Notes: generated by a model from the sequence alone, not told the origin. A stretch of DNA of 64,000 bases from Flavobacteriales bacterium (GCA_016703105.1 JADJCS010000001.1:186001-250000), one strand, 5' to 3'. Positions 16,346 to 26,634 are shown, numbered from the stretch's first letter. Numbers and translations: made by a program.

Positions 16346-18262
16346 TCAGGACGCGCGACGGAGGGCTTGTTCCCCCAGGGGAAATTCCAGCTCGTAGGTG
16401 GTGCCGTCGCTGCGGTAGATCCGCAACTGTCCGTTCAACTGGCCGGCCAAGGCCTGCACCAGGTCGTGCCCGAATGTTCCAGAACGGAAGGAGTGTTCGC
16501 CCTGGAAGCCCGTCCCATTGTCCGCGTAGCGGAGACGACAAACACCTGGACGCACCAAGGTCATCGCGATGTGGACCTTCCCGGAGACCTGTCCTGGATA
16601 CGCGTGTTTCACAGAGTTGGTCAGGAGCTCGTTCAGTAAAAGTCCCAAGGGGATGAGCATTTCCACCGGCAACGGACCCACATCGGAATCTACGCTCGCC
16701 TCGATGCGATGTTCGGCGCTGAAGCTGCGAAGGACGCTCTCGGCCAGTTTTCGCACATGCTCCAATGTGCTCACATCCTTGAGGTCCGCGCTCCGGTATA
16801 GCTGATCGTGTACCATCGCCATGGCCCCCACCCGTCGTTGACAATCCTCCAGGGCTTGCTGCAACCCAGGTGCCTCCAAGTGCGCTGTTTGCAGGCGCAG
16901 CAATGTGTTCACGATCTGTAGGTCGTTCTTCACACGATGATGGATCTCGCGCAACATGAGGTCTTTCTCCTCTTCGCTTATCAGGGTTTCCGTGAGCCGT
17001 GTGTTCTGGCGCTGCAAAGCGAGGTTCTTTTCGTGGATCTCCTGGCTCTGTTTGTGGATGATCTGGTTCTTCAACCGGATACGGCCCATGGAACGCAGGT
17101 TCAGCCGGCCCATGATGCTGAGCGCGACCACCAGGATGCTCAGGACGATCACGAGTATCACCATTGTCTTGTTGCGACGCGCACCGCCGGCGATGACCGC
17201 TTCGTTCATCGCGTTCCTTTCGCGAAGCGATCGGTTGTCCCGCTCCTTGTTGTTCAATTGGTACAAGCTCTGCATGCCCGCCAATTGCCTGGCCGTTTGG
17301 ATGTTCAGCAGGGAATCCTTCAGCGCCATCAACTGTCGTAATTGGCTCAGCGCCTGCCCAGGATCGTCCTGCGCCTCGGCGAGTTGGAAGGCCAATTCGT
17401 GATATGCGAGCCGCTGCTCGCGTTCCTGCCGACCCTTCATCACGGCCTTCAAACTATCCATGTGCACGGCTGCCAGACGTAGGTTCCCCAAGCCGATATG
17501 GGCTCTTACCAAGTCTTGGCGTAGTTGGATGGTCATGGCGTCGCCCGGAGGCAAGGCCAGGTTGCGTTGCGCTTTGACCAGGTAGGGGAGGGCATCGGCG
17601 GAGCGTCCCTGCGCGAGCATCAGTTCTCCGCCGATCAACCACCTCTGTGCCAGGCCCTGCCGGTCGCCGAGCCGGGTGTATATGGAACCGGCCAATTCGC
17701 CCTGTTCGTAGGCATTTGCGTACTGCTCGTTCGCGCCGAGGCAATGCATCAAACGCAGGTGCGCGTCCGCCACGCGGCCTGGGTCACCAGCGATCTGAGC
17801 GAGTGCCAAGGCCTGCTGGCAGGCTTCCACAGCTTGCTGCGGTTGGCCGATCAGCCGGTACACTTTGCTGAGCCATTGCAGATCATCGGCGATACCGATC
17901 TCGTCCTTCAGGGCTTGGCTCACCTCCAGCGCCCGAAGGGTGGTCCCCAAGAGCGCATCATAGGAACTCATTGCCAGTTCGCTCTCCCGCAACGCTTCCA
18001 GTACGCGATGCAGCTGCCGTTCATCCTGTCCCTCTTCGGCGAACCCAAGGGCCGAACGTCGGTGCGCGAGGCATTCCGAAGGTCGGCTCATCTCCAAGGT
18101 GTTCGAAAGTTCCAAAAGCACTTCCGCCCGTTGACGTGCGTCCGCTACTCCGGTAAGTCGGGCCTGATGACCTTTCTCCTGGCGTGAAGCGAACAGTTCG
18201 GTGGAAAGCAACGGGGTGGCCAGCACACAGACCAGAACAATGACCGGAAAATGCCTTCGCAT
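16346..18262 (-). CDS. TPR-containing sensor histidine kinase (HisKA_2 type)
   Basis: Membrane sensor kinase of 638 residues. The start at 18262 gives a signal/anchor segment (MRRHFPVIVLVCVLATPLLS). Residues about 30-350 form TPR-like helical repeats, predicted periplasmic. A membrane segment follows at about 362-385 (KTMVILVIVLSILVVALSIM), then a coiled-coil rich in Gln/Asn (about 390-425). The kinase core has the HisKA_2 H-box EIHHRVKNDLQIVNTLLRLQ (about 435-455) and an HATPase domain with N-box LLNELLTNSVKHAYP (about 545) and YADNGTGF. No response regulator gene is adjacent, so it would be an orphan kinase. Upstream in-frame codons to 18442 are judged non-coding. Confidence 0.9.
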   Translation of the reverse strand: MRRHFPVIVLVCVLATPLLSTELFASRQEKGHQARLTGVADARQRAEVLLELSNTLEMSRPSECLAHRRSALGFAEEGQDERQLHRVLEALRESELAMSSYDALLGTTLRALEVSQALKDEIGIADDLQWLSKVYRLIGQPQQAVEACQQALALAQIAGDPGRVADAHLRLMHCLGANEQYANAYEQGELAGSIYTRLGDRQGLAQRWLIGGELMLAQGRSADALPYLVKAQRNLALPPGDAMTIQLRQDLVRAHIGLGNLRLAAVHMDSLKAVMKGRQEREQRLAYHELAFQLAEAQDDPGQALSQLRQLMALKDSLLNIQTARQLAGMQSLYQLNNKERDNRSLRERNAMNEAVIAGGARRNKTMVILVIVLSILVVALSIMGRLNLRSMGRIRLKNQIIHKQSQEIHEKNLALQRQNTRLTETLISEEEKDLMLREIHHRVKNDLQIVNTLLRLQTAHLEAPGLQQALEDCQRRVGAMAMVHDQLYRSADLKDVSTLEHVRKLAESVLRSFSAEHRIEASVDSDVGPLPVEMLIPLGLLLNELLTNSVKHAYPGQVSGKVHIAMTLVRPGVCRLRYADNGTGFQGEHSFRSGTFGHDLVQALAGQLNGQLRIYRSDGTTYELEFPLGEQALRRAS

Positions 18263-18315
18263 GGCGCCTTGATACGCCGATGGCTCCTCATCGGTTGCGT
18301 GAGGCGAGTGCTGCC

Positions 18316-18323
18316 TAGGTTTG
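18316..18323 (+). promoter_or_regulatory. -7 promoter element immediately before cutC
   Basis: TAGGTTTG, a perfect TAnnTTTG match, ends only 4 bases before the cutC ATG. Transcription starting at the usual distance would begin at or beside the start codon, implying a leaderless mRNA. Confidence 0.6.
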
Positions 18324-18327
18324 GCCC

Positions 18328-19062
18328 ATGAACGTGCGCGTCGAAGTATGTGCCACCTCCTTCGAGGAGGCCACGACGGCCGAGCGCCTTGGCGTGGATA
18401 CTGTGGAGATCTGCTCCTGGCTGTCCTGTGGCGGGGTAACACCGGGTCCGGGGCTCGTGCGGGTGTTACGCGAACGGATGCGGATCCCGATACGCGTTCT
18501 GGTCCGTTGCCATGGGGGAGGCTTCAACTACTCCGCACCCGAAAAGGACGTGATGCTCGCGGATATGCGGCACCTGTCCGCTGTTCCGGGCTGTGCGGTG
18601 GTTTTCGGCGCACTGGATGGGCGTGGCGATCTGGAGGGTGGATTTCTCAGTGCCGTCCTTGATGTCGTCGGAGATAAGGAGCTCACCTTCCATAGAGCCA
18701 TCGACCAAAGCCGCGACCCGCAGGCCCTGTTGGAGCAACTCGCCGAACTCGGGGTCCCGCGCGTGCTTACCTCCGGTGGCGAAACGCTCGCTGTGAACGG
18801 AGCAGCGCGACTTCGGTCCATGCAGCGAGGGGCGGAAGGAAGGCTCCAGCTCGCCATGGCCGGCGGGATCAATGCTAGCAATGTGGTCCAACTTGTCGAA
18901 GCGACCGGGATAGCTGAGGTCCACTTCTCAGCGCAAAAGGCCTCCTCCGTTCCCGCTCATCGCACGGCAATGGGCAGCGGCGGTGCATCATTCGCGCCGG
19001 AATGCGATGTGGAGAAGATCGAAGGCGTGCTGAACGCATTGGTGAAAGCGGGCTTGCGATGA
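18328..19062 (+). CDS. cutC: CutC family protein
   Basis: TIM-barrel protein of 244 residues. The N terminus MNVRVEVCATSFEEATTAERLGVDTVEIC and the blocks VLVRCHGGGFNYS, MLADMRHL, VVFGALDGRGDLE, FHRAIDQSRDP and VLTSGGETLAVNG are characteristic. CutC was named for copper homeostasis in E. coli, but that role is disputed. Here the gene overlaps by 4 bases a beta-mannosidase gene, so a link to carbohydrate metabolism is as plausible as copper (inference from context). Confidence 0.92.
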   Translation: MNVRVEVCATSFEEATTAERLGVDTVEICSWLSCGGVTPGPGLVRVLRERMRIPIRVLVRCHGGGFNYSAPEKDVMLADMRHLSAVPGCAVVFGALDGRGDLEGGFLSAVLDVVGDKELTFHRAIDQSRDPQALLEQLAELGVPRVLTSGGETLAVNGAARLRSMQRGAEGRLQLAMAGGINASNVVQLVEATGIAEVHFSAQKASSVPAHRTAMGSGGASFAPECDVEKIEGVLNALVKAGLR

Positions 19063-21533
19063 GGCTGACTTTTGCGGCCGGTGCTTTATTGGCGGTCACT
19101 TTCGTCCATGCGCAAGTGGTCCGCATCCCCCTCCATGAGGGTTGGCGGTTCCAAGAAGTAGGCACGCAACACTGGTACGCAGCGGAAGTTCCGGGTGTTC
19201 TCCACAAAGACCTATTGCGCCATGGCGATCGCGGATCCTTACGGGGATGCTGATCCGGACAGCGCGCGCTGGGTGGAACACCAGGACTGGATCATGCCAG
19301 CACCGTGGAGGCCGATGACGCGCTCTTGTCGCACGAGCATATCGATCTGGTCCTCCACGGGTTGGACGTGTATGCCAGTGTATACCTGAACGATGTGCTT
19401 CTGGGCTCCTCGGACAATGCCTTTCGAACTTGGGAGTTCGATGTTCGCGACGAACTGCGTCCGGGTGCCAACGAACTCCGGGTCGTGTTCCGCTCAACGG
19501 CGCAGGAGGGTGCTGCACGAATGAAGGAGCATGATGTGCGGCTTCCGGCGGATAACGACGCCGGGTCGCCCAAAGTGAGTCCCTATGTGCGCAAAGCGGC
19601 CTTCCAGTTCGGCTGGGACTTTTCACCACGGGTGGTAGGGTGTGGGATCACCGGCCCGGTGGAACTGCGGTGCTGGGACCGTGCCAGGATCGTGGATGTC
19701 GATGTTCGTTCCGCGCCGGATCAGGTCAATGCTCGCCAAAGCGCTACCGTGCATCTGGAAGGCTTGATGAACGACGATCTTTCGTTGGTGCTCACTTCAG
19801 GGGACGAGCGCGATACCGTGCCGATCACATTCCGTGGAGCGGAGGCATGGATCACCACGGACCTCCCTTCCCGCCCTATCGAACACTGGTGGCCCAACGG
19901 TTCCGGGGTACAACCGCTGTTCGATGTCAATATCGAATTGTTGCTTGGCGAACGGGTGATCGACACGGCGAAGAAGCGTATCGGTCTACGCACGATCGAA
20001 CTTGACCAAGGGTTGGACAGCATCGGCCGTGCTTTCACGTTCGTAGTGAATGGGAAACCCATCTTCATGAAGGGCTGCAACCTCGTTCCACCGGATGCGA
20101 TCGACCCGAACGCATCGGACAGTGCCTGGGTGGCGCTCGTATCGGCGATGCGCCGAGCACACATGAACATGGTGCGCGTTTGGGCGGGCGGCATCTATCC
20201 ACCGGATGCGTTCTATGACGCCTGTGATACAGCAGGGATCCTGGTTTGGCAGGACTTGATGTTCGCGAACCCGGTACCCGCTGATACTGACTTTCTAAGC
20301 TCGGTAGAGGAGGAAGTGCGCCAGCAGGTGGCTCGGCTTCGGCATCATCCCTGCCTGGCCCTTTGGTGCGGGAACAATGAACTGGAGGTAGCGTGGAAGA
20401 ACTGGGGGTGGAACAGCACGTACGGGATCCATGGTGTGGATTCCGTGAGGACCGATGAGCAGCAGCACGCCTTCTTCGATGTGTTCCTCCGCGAACTGAT
20501 AGCGCGATACAGCGATGTCCCGTACACACCGACCTCCGCGCTCAGCAATTGGGGGAGCATCGCCGGTCTTCGCCAAGGTGATCTACACTATTGGGGGGTG
20601 TGGCACGCGGACAGCACTTTTGCCTCGTTCGAAGGCAATACCGGGCGCTTCGTAAGCGAATACGGGTTCCAGAGTTATCCGGACAGCGTTCTGCTGGCGC
20701 GTTTTTCACCGCCGGATGACCTTTACCTCGGATCCGACGCGCTGCGGCGGAGACAACGCAGCTACCGCACTGACCGGCCGATCCTAGGAGCGATCCGACG
20801 GGAACTGGGGTTCCAACCGTCCACTTTGTCCGATCTGATACTTGGGAGCCAACTGGTGCAGGCTTTGGCCTATCGCGAAGCGATCCGTGCCCACCGAAGC
20901 GCCCAACCCCGCTGCATGGGAACCCTCTTCTGGCAATTGAACGATGTTTGGCCTGGACCCAGTTGGAGCGTGATGGACCGCTCCGGGGCTTGGAAGCCGG
21001 CATTCCATGCGGTCCGTGATGCGTACGCACCGATCGCGGTGGATCTACGCCGATCCAGTGGGGCCCTATGGGTCGATGTATTGGCCGACACTAGCGCGGG
21101 GCCCCTCCGCGTAGAGCTTTCTATTTGGCACGCGGACGGCACCTTGTTCAGGCGGACCGACACCACCGCGGTGATCGATCACAGCTTCGTCCATTGGGTG
21201 GTGGCGGGCCCGTTGCCCACAGCCGGAATGACGATCGTCCGGGTGCTCCGGGCCGACGGCACCTTGATCGCGCGGAACGCCCGCTGGATAGGAACGCCCC
21301 GAGCCGATGGTTTCGACCGACACGGGGTGCGGATACAAGTGCTCGAGCGCTCACGTTCTGGAACGCTGATCGAGTTCTCGTCACCCACTCCGAAAGCGTT
21401 CGTTTGGTGGGGACCGGGCACCGACGCCTCCGCCCCGAACGGATTTCCTTTGGAACCTGATCGGCCAGAACGGGTATTCCTGCGAGGACCCATTACCCCG
21501 CATCAGGTTCCGGATGTGAGGGCTTGGCCTTGA
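19059..21533 (+). pseudogene. GH2 beta-mannosidase, reading frame broken twice near the 5' end
   Basis: Glycoside hydrolase family 2 enzyme that would remove beta-linked mannose. The signal peptide and first domain start at 19059 (MRLTFAAGALLAVTFVHAQ), overlapping the cutC stop by 4 bases, and continue to VPGVLHKDLLRHG. The match then moves to the next frame for IADPYGDADPDSARWVEHQDW (about 19228-19290) and returns to the first frame at HASTVEADDALLSHEHIDLVLHGLD. The remaining 740 residues are intact, with WCGNNELEVAW (acid/base Glu, about 20370-20390) and FVSEYGFQSYP (nucleophile Glu, about 20658). The two shifts compensate within about 70 bases, so a sequencing error is more likely than true decay. 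Without correction, translation stops at 19251. Confidence 0.85.
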
Positions 21534-21537
21534 GGCC

Positions 21538-21558
21538 GTCGGCTTTTCAACAGCCGAC
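21538..21558 (+). terminator. Hairpin after the GH2 gene
   Basis: A perfect 7-bp stem (gtcggct / agccgac) with a 7-base loop begins 5 bases after the GH2 stop codon. No T-run follows, so it may be a weak terminator or an mRNA-stabilising hairpin. Confidence 0.35.
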
Positions 21559-21604
21559 TCGGGATAGAACCGTGCGGGCGAAGCGTCCGGTCAGGGTCAA
21601 TGTA

Positions 21605-21612
21605 TACCTTCG
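21605..21612 (+). promoter_or_regulatory. -7 promoter-like element for the T9SS protein gene
   Basis: TACCTTCG, one mismatch from TAnnTTTG, 33 bases before the ATG at 21646. Confidence 0.4.
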
Positions 21613-21645
21613 GCATCAAATGATCCGGCCCAACCGTACCATCGC

Positions 21646-23550
21646 ATGAGACCACTTCGACATTTCACACGTCCCGTACTTACGATCGCCTTCCTCACCG
21701 TGGGCGGCGGCGCTTTTGCACAAGGGAACTGCGAGAACTTCTCCTTGTATCCAGGGGTCATCATCCCAGACGCGCTAGGAGCTTTGACGACCATCTCCAC
21801 ATGCAGCTTCGAGTCCGAATACTCACAGGTCACCAACATCATCGCCGGTGCTGCCTATCAATTCACGCATAGCACAGGCGGTTACATCACGGTTCGGCAA
21901 GACGTGCCAGGTGGAACGGTGATCGGTCAAGGTTACTCTCCGGTCACGGTCGCCGCCGTCACCGCCGGGGACCTTTTCCCGCACTGGACCATCGACGATG
22001 CGTGCAATACGCAAAGCAATTGTATCGTCACCACGGTGCAGCTCTTCTTGAATTGCACTCCGGCTTCAGCGACGTATTCGATCATCGACGACTGCACCAC
22101 GAACTCCTTCACCATCGAGTTGAACATATTGAGCACGGGTGACGGTGCGATCGTGAACGTGGACCAGATCGTGAACGGGGGGGTTCCAACGACCTTCGCA
22201 GGGCAGGGTGTCGGAACAATTATCCTAGGACCGTTCGTGGTAGGTGATCAGGTCGATGTCATCTTGAACCACGAGCTGGATCCGCTGTGCAATGTGTCCT
22301 TTTTTGGTCTTGAGTCCACGGGCAATTGCCCGGTCATTTTGACTTGTGGCGGTGTGGAATACAGCGATAGCTATTGCTACACTGGTCCCGAGACCAAGAC
22401 CTGGTGGTACCAGAATACCGGCACCGAACCGCTGGCACTTCTGTTCTCCAGTGGCTTCGTGGAGTCCAACACGTGGGACCAATTGACCATTTATGATGGA
22501 CCAAATGACTTCGGAACACCGATCTACACCAATCCGGCCCAGACCACCGATCTGGCAGGTACGCTGGTGATCACCACCGGCCAGAACCTGTTCATGAAAC
22601 TCGTGTCGGATTTCTCTGTGAGCTGCGACAACCAGATCGGGTGGGAATGGAACTGGACCGTAGGTTGCCTGGACTGCGACGTGCCCGCAGGTACGTTCAA
22701 TGTGGTGCCCGATTGCATCCACCGCGAGTACAGTTTGGAAGTGAACGTGACCTCCACGGGCGATGCCGCTACGGTGGATCTCATTCTACCAGGCGATACG
22801 CTGACCGGCCTCGGGCTCGGTCTCCAAACATTCGGACCGATCCCCATGGACTCCACGGTGAACCTGGGCCTTTACAACGGCGACAACAACCTCTGCCGGA
22901 TATTCAGCGGGCCTTTGGTGGCCTTTGAGGATAGTTGCATCATCCCGGCTTGCGAGAACGTGAACCAGAACTATTGCTACATGAACGATGATGATGCTTG
23001 GTTCGTGTACCAAAGCACCGATCCGAACATCCCGATCAGCATCGATTTCATCCAAGGAGAGCTTCTCGTGGATGACAAGATCGTGATCTACAACGGCCCC
23101 TACGACCAATCCGCCGTGCTGTTCAATGGGAACCTTGGTGGCAACTTGGCCGGTTTCTCTATCAATTCGCAGAATCCGGACAACATCCTTACCCTGCGCG
23201 TGCAGTCGAATTCCACGGCATCCTGCTTGGATGGCCAGGCGACCTATGACATGTGGTGGGACGTGGGCTGTGGTTTGGTGGGCGTGGATGAAACGACCGG
23301 GGAGGGCTTCACCATCTACCCGAATCCCACGAACGGAACGATCACGGTGCAATTGGGAAGCGACGACGTGACCAGCACCTTGGTGCGTTTGCTCGATGTG
23401 AGCGGGCGTGAGGTGTACGCTGAAGCGGTGCGTGCCATGAACGGCCGCTCCTTCCAGCTGGACCTGAGCGACCTACAGAGCGGCAACTACTTCCTTCAAC
23501 TGAACACGGACCAATGGGTGCGGACCCAGGCCGTGCAGGTGGGGCGCTAG
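21646..23550 (+). CDS. Secreted T9SS cargo protein with duplicated CUB-like units
   Basis: Protein of 634 residues with a signal peptide (ending GGGAFAQ) and a type A type IX sorting domain at the C terminus (FTIYPNPTNGTITVQL ... LLDVSGREVY ... LQSGNYFLQL ... RTQAVQVGR). Between them the protein is cysteine-rich and shows an internal duplication: a domain beginning DDCTTNSFTIELNILSTGDG recurs as PDCIHREYSLEVNVTSTGDA, each followed by a CUB-like domain (YCYTGPETKTWWYQNTG...LTIYDGPND and YCYMNDDDAWFVYQSTD...IVIYNGPYD). Likely cell-surface or secreted and involved in binding; no catalytic motif was seen. Confidence 0.85.
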   Translation: MRPLRHFTRPVLTIAFLTVGGGAFAQGNCENFSLYPGVIIPDALGALTTISTCSFESEYSQVTNIIAGAAYQFTHSTGGYITVRQDVPGGTVIGQGYSPVTVAAVTAGDLFPHWTIDDACNTQSNCIVTTVQLFLNCTPASATYSIIDDCTTNSFTIELNILSTGDGAIVNVDQIVNGGVPTTFAGQGVGTIILGPFVVGDQVDVILNHELDPLCNVSFFGLESTGNCPVILTCGGVEYSDSYCYTGPETKTWWYQNTGTEPLALLFSSGFVESNTWDQLTIYDGPNDFGTPIYTNPAQTTDLAGTLVITTGQNLFMKLVSDFSVSCDNQIGWEWNWTVGCLDCDVPAGTFNVVPDCIHREYSLEVNVTSTGDAATVDLILPGDTLTGLGLGLQTFGPIPMDSTVNLGLYNGDNNLCRIFSGPLVAFEDSCIIPACENVNQNYCYMNDDDAWFVYQSTDPNIPISIDFIQGELLVDDKIVIYNGPYDQSAVLFNGNLGGNLAGFSINSQNPDNILTLRVQSNSTASCLDGQATYDMWWDVGCGLVGVDETTGEGFTIYPNPTNGTITVQLGSDDVTSTLVRLLDVSGREVYAEAVRAMNGRSFQLDLSDLQSGNYFLQLNTDQWVRTQAVQVGR

Positions 23551-23567
23551 CGATCGGTACTTTTCAG

Positions 23568-23596
23568 GAAGCCCGGCTTTCGAGCCGGGCTTCTTC
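23568..23596. terminator. Bidirectional terminator with UUCG tetraloop
   Basis: An 11-bp perfect stem (gaagcccggct / agccgggcttc) closed by TTCG, followed by TTC, lies between the convergent T9SS gene and the GH92 gene and can serve both strands. Confidence 0.85.
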
Positions 23597-23603
23597 GTTC
23601 CGG

Positions 23604-26528
23604 TCACTTCCTGCCGATGCTGATCTCATCGAGGAAGACCCAACTCGCCCCCCCTGCGCCCGGATGCCCGGGCGGGCATGGTCCGGCGCTTTTCGCCATG
23701 ACCTTGACATAGCGCGCCTGCTTCCCGATCGCCTTGGTACTGGAAAGCCGGAGCAGATGCGTGGCCTCATCCTGCCGGGAGATCGCATGCGTGAGTTGTT
23801 CGCTGCTCCATTGCCTGCCATTGATGCTCCAGGCAACGTCCACATATTCAGGGAACCAGATCCAGGAACGCGGCTCCTGGAGCATGCCGATCGAGATGCC
23901 TCCCAGTTCCACGGTGCTGCCGAGATCGATCGTTGCCAGTACATCCTGTCCTTGGAAGCCCTGCCATTCTCCGGTTCGGAAATCAGATCCACCCTCCAAC
24001 CCGTCCACGAGCGCCTGGTCGCCACCTGCGGCATACTGCGGTGCGTAGGTGCTTTGAAGGCTCACGGTCCTATCGCCATCGACCCGGTCGAAGCGTGCTT
24101 CCACCAATGGGCCGGTCCTTCCGTTGTGGACAACTTGTGCCTGGATCGTTCCGCTCTGGCGTAGCACCAGGCTCTCTGGCGCTTCGCGGAACTGCTTGAG
24201 TCCGCCCTCTTTCATGCGATACCGCACTTCGCCGTAAGGAAGCACCTGGGAGAACCGAACGACCAGCGTGTCGCGAAAGGTGCGTGTTGGCGCGCTGATG
24301 ATGGGAGCTGAAAGGGGGTGATCGGGGCCGTCGGCGAACTCATCGGTAGCAGCACTTGAAGAAGCGCCGCCCGGATGAGGGCCCATGGTGAAATGGAGAT
24401 GCCCACCCTGCATCAGGCGATCATGGCTCAACTGGCGAAAAACCTCGGGTTCGTGCCCGTTCCACTCCACCAATTCCACGAAACGGGCATGTTCGTTGGG
24501 TCGATCGGCCGTGATCAGCAGGTGCTTTCCCTTCGGGAGTGACACTTCCGCGCTGTCGAAGAGGGGCACACCCAGAGTGTATTGCGGGGAACCAGGAGCA
24601 ATGGGGTAGAAGCCGAGCGCGCTAAGCACGTACCAACTGCTCATCTGGCCGCAGTCCTCGTTCCCGCTCAACCCGTCCGGTGCGTCGTGGTAGTGCTCCT
24701 CGCGGATACGTGCGATGAGCGGATCCATGCGTGATGGAGCATCGCTGTGCGCATAGAGATAGGCCATATGGTGGCTGGGCTCGTTGCCGTGGGCATATTG
24801 ACCGATCAATCCGGTGATATCGGCTTGTTCGCGCCCGGTCGTTCGTGTGTCCGCTGAAAAGAGAGCGTTCAGTCGCGCATGCAAGGCACCGTCACCGCCG
24901 GTGATCCCCATATACCGGTCCAGGTGGTGCGGGACGAAGAAGCTGTATTGCCAGGCGTTCGCTTCGGTGTAGTGGAAATTGACCTCGTAGGGGTCGAAGG
25001 GTTCGATGAAGCCACCGTTGCGTCTTGGGCGGAAGAAGCGCGTCCCGGGATCGAGGAGGTTCTGCCAGTTGTGTGCGCGTGCATTGAACACTTCAGCAAG
25101 GCTGTCGCGGCCCAAGGCTTCGGCCATCTGCGCGATGCACCAATCATCGTAGGCGTATTCCAGTGTTCTGCTCACACTTTCCGCCTGGTCTTCGCTGCTG
25201 ATGTAGCCCCGGTGACGGTATGCGTTCAACCCGGGCTCATCGCGCATGGCACTTGCGACCATTGCCTCTAGAGCCAGATCTGGATCGAAGCCACGGATCC
25301 CTTTCAAGTACGCATCGGTGATCACGCTCGCGCTGTGGTAGCCGATCATGCAATCGGTCTCGTTGCCCCATAGCTCCCACACCGGAAGCCTGCCACCTTG
25401 CTGGTAGTGAAGCAGGAAGGTCTTGACGAAGTCGTTCACCCGGTCCGGTTCCAAAATGGTGAGCAGGGGGTGCGTGGCGCGGAAAGTGTCCCACAAACTG
25501 AAGACGGTGTACACGTGGTGATCCGCTTTATGGACCTGGCCATCCATCCCACGGTATTGGCCATCTACATCGTTGAACACGTACGGCGCGATCATGCTGT
25601 GGTACAACGCGGTGTAGAAGAGCCGCTTCTGCTCCAGAGTACCGCCGCTCACCCGCACCTTGCCCAGCTTTTGGTTCCAAGCGTCCTCGGCTTGCCTGCG
25701 CACCGCGTCGAAGTCCCAGCCGGGCACTTCAGCTTCGATGTTCGCCCGCGCGCCTTCGATGCTCACTGCGCTGATGCCGACCTTGACGATCAAGGGTTCT
25801 CGGGAGGGTTCGAATTGAAAGCCGGCTTTCGTGAACCGGATGGTGCTATCGATCGGTGCGAGCCGACACAGGCTGAATGATCGCGAAAACTCAATCGCGA
25901 AGAACAATTGTTGATCGCGCGCCCAGGACCCACTCCGACGGGAGCCTAGCACCGATCGGTCGCCAACGACCTCGATCCGTTGGTCGATCATGGCGTCCCT
26001 ATGATCCAAATCAAGAATAACCCAGCCTGCACTCGCATCGTCAAAGCGATAGCGATGAACCCCGACGTGTGGGCTTGCGGTCAGTTCCACCTCAACATCG
26101 CCGTCGTTCAAGCGCACCCTGTAGTATCCAGCACTGGCGCTTTCACTTGCATGGTCGAATCGGGAGCGGTATTCCTTGGGCTCGAACAAGAACTGACCGC
26201 TCCGTGGCACGAGTAGCACATCGCACAGGTCGGCCACCCCCGTGCCGCTCAAATGGGTATGGCTGAAGCCGTAGATCAGGCTGTCGCTGTGATGGTAGCC
26301 ACCACAACCATCCCAGTCATTGTAGCCATCGGGGCGGGTGTCCGGGCTCACTTGCACCAGGCCGAAAGGCACGCAGGCCCCTGGGAAGGTGTGGCCGTGG
26401 CCTCCGGTTCCAATGAACGGGTTGACCAGATCGCGCGCGATGTTCGGCTGCGCTTCGAGGTTAAGGAAGGGTAGGAGCGCCCCCAGGAAGAGCGCCAAGG
26501 CACTGGGACAACGGGAACGAGCAAGCAT
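23604..26528 (-). CDS. GH92 family alpha-mannosidase, secreted
   Basis: Glycoside hydrolase of 974 residues, a calcium-dependent exo-alpha-mannosidase family acting on N-glycans and mannans. A signal peptide is followed by DLVNPFIGTGGHGHTFPGACVPFGLVQ, the family N-terminal signature, then GFSHTHLSGTGVADLCD. Conserved catalytic-core blocks include VYTVFSLWDTFRATHPL, GNETDCMIGYHSASVI, YAHGNEPSHHMAYLY and GNEDCGQMSSWYVLSALGFYP. After about residue 730 there is an extra C-terminal region ending in a discoidin-like (F5/8) domain (VLATIDLGSTVELGGISIG), probably for carbohydrate binding. It follows a beta-mannosidase locus on the opposite strand. Confidence 0.95.
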   Translation of the reverse strand: MLARSRCPSALALFLGALLPFLNLEAQPNIARDLVNPFIGTGGHGHTFPGACVPFGLVQVSPDTRPDGYNDWDGCGGYHHSDSLIYGFSHTHLSGTGVADLCDVLLVPRSGQFLFEPKEYRSRFDHASESASAGYYRVRLNDGDVEVELTASPHVGVHRYRFDDASAGWVILDLDHRDAMIDQRIEVVGDRSVLGSRRSGSWARDQQLFFAIEFSRSFSLCRLAPIDSTIRFTKAGFQFEPSREPLIVKVGISAVSIEGARANIEAEVPGWDFDAVRRQAEDAWNQKLGKVRVSGGTLEQKRLFYTALYHSMIAPYVFNDVDGQYRGMDGQVHKADHHVYTVFSLWDTFRATHPLLTILEPDRVNDFVKTFLLHYQQGGRLPVWELWGNETDCMIGYHSASVITDAYLKGIRGFDPDLALEAMVASAMRDEPGLNAYRHRGYISSEDQAESVSRTLEYAYDDWCIAQMAEALGRDSLAEVFNARAHNWQNLLDPGTRFFRPRRNGGFIEPFDPYEVNFHYTEANAWQYSFFVPHHLDRYMGITGGDGALHARLNALFSADTRTTGREQADITGLIGQYAHGNEPSHHMAYLYAHSDAPSRMDPLIARIREEHYHDAPDGLSGNEDCGQMSSWYVLSALGFYPIAPGSPQYTLGVPLFDSAEVSLPKGKHLLITADRPNEHARFVELVEWNGHEPEVFRQLSHDRLMQGGHLHFTMGPHPGGASSSAATDEFADGPDHPLSAPIISAPTRTFRDTLVVRFSQVLPYGEVRYRMKEGGLKQFREAPESLVLRQSGTIQAQVVHNGRTGPLVEARFDRVDGDRTVSLQSTYAPQYAAGGDQALVDGLEGGSDFRTGEWQGFQGQDVLATIDLGSTVELGGISIGMLQEPRSWIWFPEYVDVAWSINGRQWSSEQLTHAISRQDEATHLLRLSSTKAIGKQARYVKVMAKSAGPCPPGHPGAGGASWVFLDEISIGRK

Positions 26529-26533
26529 GTGCC

Positions 26534-26541
26534 GAATCTAG
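26534..26541 (-). promoter_or_regulatory. -7 promoter-like element for GH92
   Basis: TAGATTCG on the minus strand (one mismatch from TAnnTTTG) lies 5 bases before the GH92 start codon, consistent with a leaderless or nearly leaderless transcript. Confidence 0.4.
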
Positions 26542-26608
26542 GAGGGAAGGTCGATGTACCTGGTTACCTGATCCGTCGAACTTCGAGCCGTTGCTCATTT
26601 CCACCACC

Positions 26609-26616
26609 TACATTGG
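26609..26616 (+). promoter_or_regulatory. -7 promoter-like element for the esterase-like gene
   Basis: TACATTGG, one mismatch from TAnnTTTG, ends 18 bases before the ATG at 26635. Confidence 0.35.
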
Positions 26617-26634
26617 GGACCCAACCTACTATCC

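Noticed and set aside
25800..25820. tRNA T-loop-like ggttcgaat
   Set aside because: It is inside the GH92 gene with no acceptor or anticodon arms around it.
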